Source: Alphaproteobacteria bacterium
GTDB lineage: Bacteria; Pseudomonadota; Alphaproteobacteria; UBA11222
Direction of reading: 5' to 3'
Length of the DNA stretch: 15,731 bases
Assembly (NCBI GenBank): GCA_003454415.1
Contig: DMKG01000012.1
Coordinates: forward strand, 11,015 to 26,745
Shown: one piece after another, positions 13,662 through 15,731 of the stretch
Numbering within the stretch: the first letter of the stretch is position 1
Layout of the letters: each line of letters begins with the position of its first letter
The notes under the pieces: generated by a model
Databases searched by the model: none
What the model saw: the letters and a program-made list of their open reading frames with translations, nothing else
Told to the model about the DNA's origin: nothing
Program-made: the position numbers and the translations under genes

Positions 13662-14250
13662 CGGTCATCTGCCTGAAAGCAATGGCGCGATGGCTGATCG
13701 CGTGCTTGACGTCCGGGTCCAACTCACCAAATGTTTTTTCATAACCTTCCGGAATGAAAATGGGGTCATAGCCAAATCCCAGCGCGCCCCTTGGCGGAAA
13801 TACAAGACGGCCGTGAATTTCACCCTGAAAGGTTTCCGTATGCCCATCGGGCCAGCACAGGCAGAGGGCGCAGACAAAATAGGCGCGCCGGTCATCGCCG
13901 CCCCTCCCCAGAAGTTCGGATTCCACGCGCCGGATGGCGGCGGAGAAATCCTTGCCCTCGCCCGCCCAGCGGGCCGAATAAACGCCAGGCTGCCCGTCCA
14001 GCGCCTGTACGCACAAACCGGAATCGTCACTGAGCGCCACCCGGCCGCTCGCCCTTGCGGCGGCGCAGGCCTTCAGCCTGGCGTTATCTGCGAAGGTTGC
14101 GCCGCTCTCCTCCGGTTCCTCCAGACCCAGTTCGCCGGCGCTGACGGCTTCCATGCCATAGGGATGCAAAAGCGCGGCGATTTCCCGAAGCTTGCCGGGA
14201 TTATGGCTGGCCAGAACCAGACGCGTTTCATTGCGGAGAGAGCGGCGCAT
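13642..14250 (-). CDS. rdgB: XTP/dITP pyrophosphatase (RdgB/HAM1)
   Basis: RdgB hydrolyses non-canonical purine triphosphates (dITP, XTP) to the monophosphate and pyrophosphate, keeping deaminated bases out of DNA and RNA. Seen in order: [11 protein letters not shown] (substrate binding, residues 14-24), the metal and catalytic block [26 protein letters not shown], and the C-terminal SHRAIAF. I chose the ATG at 14250 (202 residues), one base after the rph stop codon; an upstream in-frame TTG at 14265 would lie inside rph and is less likely. It is the middle gene of the leftward run and overlaps hemW by 20 nt. Confidence 0.95.
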   Translation of the reverse strand: MRRSLRNETRLVLASHNPGKLREIAALLHPYGMEAVSAGELGLEEPEESGATFADNARLKACAAARASGRVALSDDSGLCVQALDGQPGVYSARWAGEGKDFSAAIRRVESELLGRGGDDRRAYFVCALCLCWPDGHTETFQGEIHGRLVFPPRGALGFGYDPIFIPEGYEKTFGELDPDVKHAISHRAIAFRQMTDACFTG

Positions 14251-14251
14251 G

Positions 14252-14971
14252 CTACAGCCCCGCAATGACGGACTGCTGCAGCGCGGTCAGTTCCGCAACG
14301 CCTTTTTTCGCGAGCTGCATCAGCTCGGCGAAACTTTCCTCGGAGAAAGGTCTTTGTTCCGCAGTGCCCTGAATTTCGATGATGCCGCCGCGGCCTGTAA
14401 TGACGAAATTCGCATCCACCTCGGCTTCACTGTCCTCGGGGTAGTCCAGATCCAGCACCGGCGCGCCCCGGTAAATGCCGCAGGATACCGCCGCGACGCT
14501 GTCCAGCACGGGCGGTTTTGCCAGCATGCCCATCTTCTGCATCCAGAGAAAACATTGGTACAGCGCTACATAACCCCCGGTTATGGAGGCGGTGCGGGTG
14601 CCGCCATCGGCCTGGATGACGTCGCAGTCCACCATGATCTGACGTTCGCCCATTTCCTCGAACTGCACCACGCCGCGCAGGCTCCGGCCGATCAGGCGCT
14701 GGATCTCCAGCGTGCGGCCGCCCTGTTTGCCTGCTGACGCCTCGCGGCGCATGCGCTCATTGGTCGAACGGGGCAGCATGCCATATTCCGCTGTCACCCA
14801 GCCGCGCCCCCCGCCGCGAAGAAAAGGCGGCACGCCCTGTTCCAGCGTGGCGGTGCACAGAACATGGGTGTCGCCAAACCGCACGAAACAGGAACCTTCA
14901 GCCTGCCGCGAATAACCGGGTTCAAAACTGACATTGCGCATTTCACTCAGGCCGCGTCCCGATGGCCGCAT
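14252..14971 (-). CDS. rph: Ribonuclease PH
   Basis: RNase PH is a phosphorolytic 3'-5' exoribonuclease that trims the 3' ends of tRNA precursors using inorganic phosphate. The 239-residue length is almost that of the E. coli enzyme and the sequence looks full length, unlike the truncated rph of K-12. Seen: MRPSGR at the start, [52 protein letters not shown] with the phosphate-contacting arginine region, [23 protein letters not shown], and the C-terminal [12 protein letters not shown]. The ATG at 14971 has AGAGGAA upstream. It is the first gene of the run with rdgB (1-nt gap) and hemW. In many Alphaproteobacteria it faces hrcA, but here a leftward SDR lies upstream. Confidence 0.96.
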   Translation of the reverse strand: MRPSGRGLSEMRNVSFEPGYSRQAEGSCFVRFGDTHVLCTATLEQGVPPFLRGGGRGWVTAEYGMLPRSTNERMRREASAGKQGGRTLEIQRLIGRSLRGVVQFEEMGERQIMVDCDVIQADGGTRTASITGGYVALYQCFLWMQKMGMLAKPPVLDSVAAVSCGIYRGAPVLDLDYPEDSEAEVDANFVITGRGGIIEIQGTAEQRPFSEESFAELMQLAKKGVAELTALQQSVIAGL

Positions 14972-15009
14972 GGGGAATTCCTCTTTTTTGCTGATGTGGC
15001 TGGAGGGCT

Positions 15010-15038
15010 AGCATAAAGCACATTCAATGCGCGATGAA
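15010..15038 (-). promoter_or_regulatory. Weak candidate promoter for rph-rdgB-hemW
   Basis: On the minus strand TTCATC (15033-15038) and TATGCT (15010-15015) are 17 nt apart. The -10 matches 4 of 6 consensus bases and the -35 only 3. It sits between the terminator at 15079-15115 and the rph start, where a promoter is expected. Confidence 0.25.
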
Positions 15039-15078
15039 TATAGCTCAGTTGCCTGCGGAAGACGCGCGCTTTCCCCAA

Positions 15079-15115
15079 AGAAAGACGGCGGCTCAGGTAA
15101 AGCCGCCGTCTTTCT
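15079..15115 (-). terminator. Strong hairpin terminator after the leftward SDR, possibly bidirectional
   Basis: A perfect 15-bp stem pairs 15079-15093 with 15101-15115 around a 7-nt loop. The GC-rich core (GACGGCGGCT) is flanked by A-rich and T-rich stretches, giving a TCTTTCTTT tail on the minus strand. It lies about 65 nt past the stop of the SDR at the right edge and before rph, so it should stop SDR transcripts entering rph-rdgB-hemW. The near-symmetric A/T flanks could also act on the plus strand. Confidence 0.75.
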
Positions 15116-15179
15116 GGTCAGGATTTTGTCGAATTACCCCCTGCGCCGCGTGATGGCTTCGGGTTCCATCTTTACCGTC

Positions 15180-15731
15180 TTACCCCGGCAGATAGAGTCC
15201 GCCATTCACATGGATCGTCTGTCCGGTGATATAGGAGGCGCCTTCCGAACACAGGAACGCGACGGTGGAGGCGATTTCATCGGGCCTGCCGACGCGTCCG
15301 GCGGGAATGCCTTTGGTGATGTTTTCCCCGCCCAGGGCCGGCATCAGATCGTTCAGCCGCTCATGCAGGATGAAGCCCGGCGCGATATCATTCACGGTGA
15401 TCCCGTATCGGGCGAGATCGAGAGCGGTGGAGCGGGTATAACCGGTGATCGCGGCCTTGGCCGCGGCATAGGGCCCCTGGCCCGTTCCCGGATGATAAGC
15501 GTATAGCGAGGCGACATTGACGATGCGGCCAAAACCTTTTTCGGCCATCGCTTCGCTGAAGGCGCGGGTCATGTAGAAAGTGCCCGAGATATTGACATTC
15601 ATCACCCGGTGCCAGGTTTTGCTTTCCATCTTCCAGGGCTTCGCCGCGCCCTGAATGCCCGCATTGTTGATGAGATAGGCCACATGAACGCCGCGCGACT
15701 TCAGCGTCGCGGCAAGCTCGTTCACCGCCTC
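15180..15731 (-). CDS. Short-chain dehydrogenase/reductase, N-terminus beyond the window
   Basis: About 183 C-terminal residues of a fifth SDR are visible; the frame stays open to the right edge. Seen: LINNAG, the MNVNISG asparagine, the catalytic serine region VNVASLYAY, the YAAAK tyrosine-lysine pair, [10 protein letters not shown] and the C-terminal [10 protein letters not shown]. The cofactor-binding TGxxxGxG motif is outside, so NAD or NADP use cannot be judged. The GTG at 15725 is an internal valine codon, not a start. It resembles FabG-like and sugar-alcohol type SDRs, but its substrate is unknown. Its stop is followed by about 65 nt and a strong terminator, so it belongs to a unit separate from rph. 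Confidence 0.88.
   Translation of the reverse strand, partial: EAVNELAATLKSRGVHVAYLINNAGIQGAAKPWKMESKTWHRVMNVNISGTFYMTRAFSEAMAEKGFGRIVNVASLYAYHPGTGQGPYAAAKAAITGYTRSTALDLARYGITVNDIAPGFILHERLNDLMPALGGENITKGIPAGRVGRPDEIASTVAFLCSEGASYITGQTIHVNGGLYLPG

Noticed and set aside
15022..15039. ATTCA and TGAAT inverted repeat upstream of rph.
   Set aside because: Five-base arms with an imperfect interior are expected by chance in AT-rich promoter DNA.
15035..15080. A TATAGCTCAGTTGCCTGCGG stretch resembling the D-arm of a tRNA.
   Set aside because: There is no matching GAGC to close the D-stem, no anticodon arm and no TTCGAATC-like T-arm downstream; the following hairpin is a terminator. Probably chance likeness or at most a tiny remnant.

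Overview
The window looks like chromosomal DNA of a free-living, flagellated, Gram-negative alphaproteobacterium. The grounds are a GC-rich sequence with strong codon-position bias, a DUF1491 protein (a family I know mainly from Alphaproteobacteria), an alphaproteobacterial-type MotA encoded apart from MotB, lipopolysaccharide-type glycosyltransferases, and a compact rph-rdgB-hemW run. I cannot name a genus. No rRNA, tRNA, CRISPR, transposase or phage gene was found. Genes are packed tightly, and no gap between genes exceeds about 210 bases.

Region 1 (1-5330) is a catabolic or lipid/aromatic-type neighbourhood. It holds the 3' end of an HSL-type alpha/beta hydrolase followed by a terminator, a beta-keto acid cleavage enzyme (BKACE/DUF849), a crotonase-fold protein and three different short-chain dehydrogenases (SDRs), plus a DUF1491 protein. 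Together they could hydrolyse an ester, oxidise an alcohol to a ketone, handle an acyl-CoA and cleave a beta-keto acid. The substrate cannot be read from the sequence, and the genes are not one operon. They lie in opposing units: hydrolase and BKACE rightward, SDR leftward, crotonase rightward, DUF1491 then SDR leftward, SDR rightward.

Region 2 (5331-7859) has motA, preceded by a leader with a perfect 14-bp inverted repeat, and on the other strand a ygfZ-tag pair whose last gene overlaps the end of motA.

Region 3 (7940-12466) is one tightly coupled rightward operon: GT9 (heptosyltransferase type), GT2 (WaaE/KdtX type), GT4 and an AsnB-type glutamine amidotransferase. Junctions are ATGA overlap, 2-nt gap and 1-nt overlap. 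It probably builds, and possibly amidates, part of a surface glycan such as the LPS core.

Region 4 (12516-14971) is a leftward housekeeping run, rph then rdgB then hemW (tRNA 3' processing, nucleotide-pool cleaning, heme chaperone), coupled by a 1-nt gap and a 20-nt overlap. A strong hairpin terminator at 15079-15115 separates it from a fifth, partial SDR that runs off the right edge.

I found no convincing evidence of a wholly new system. The points most worth following are the motA leader repeat, the amidotransferase in the glycosyltransferase operon, the BKACE and crotonase proteins with changed active-site residues, and a palindrome overlapping a candidate promoter at 4432-4459.
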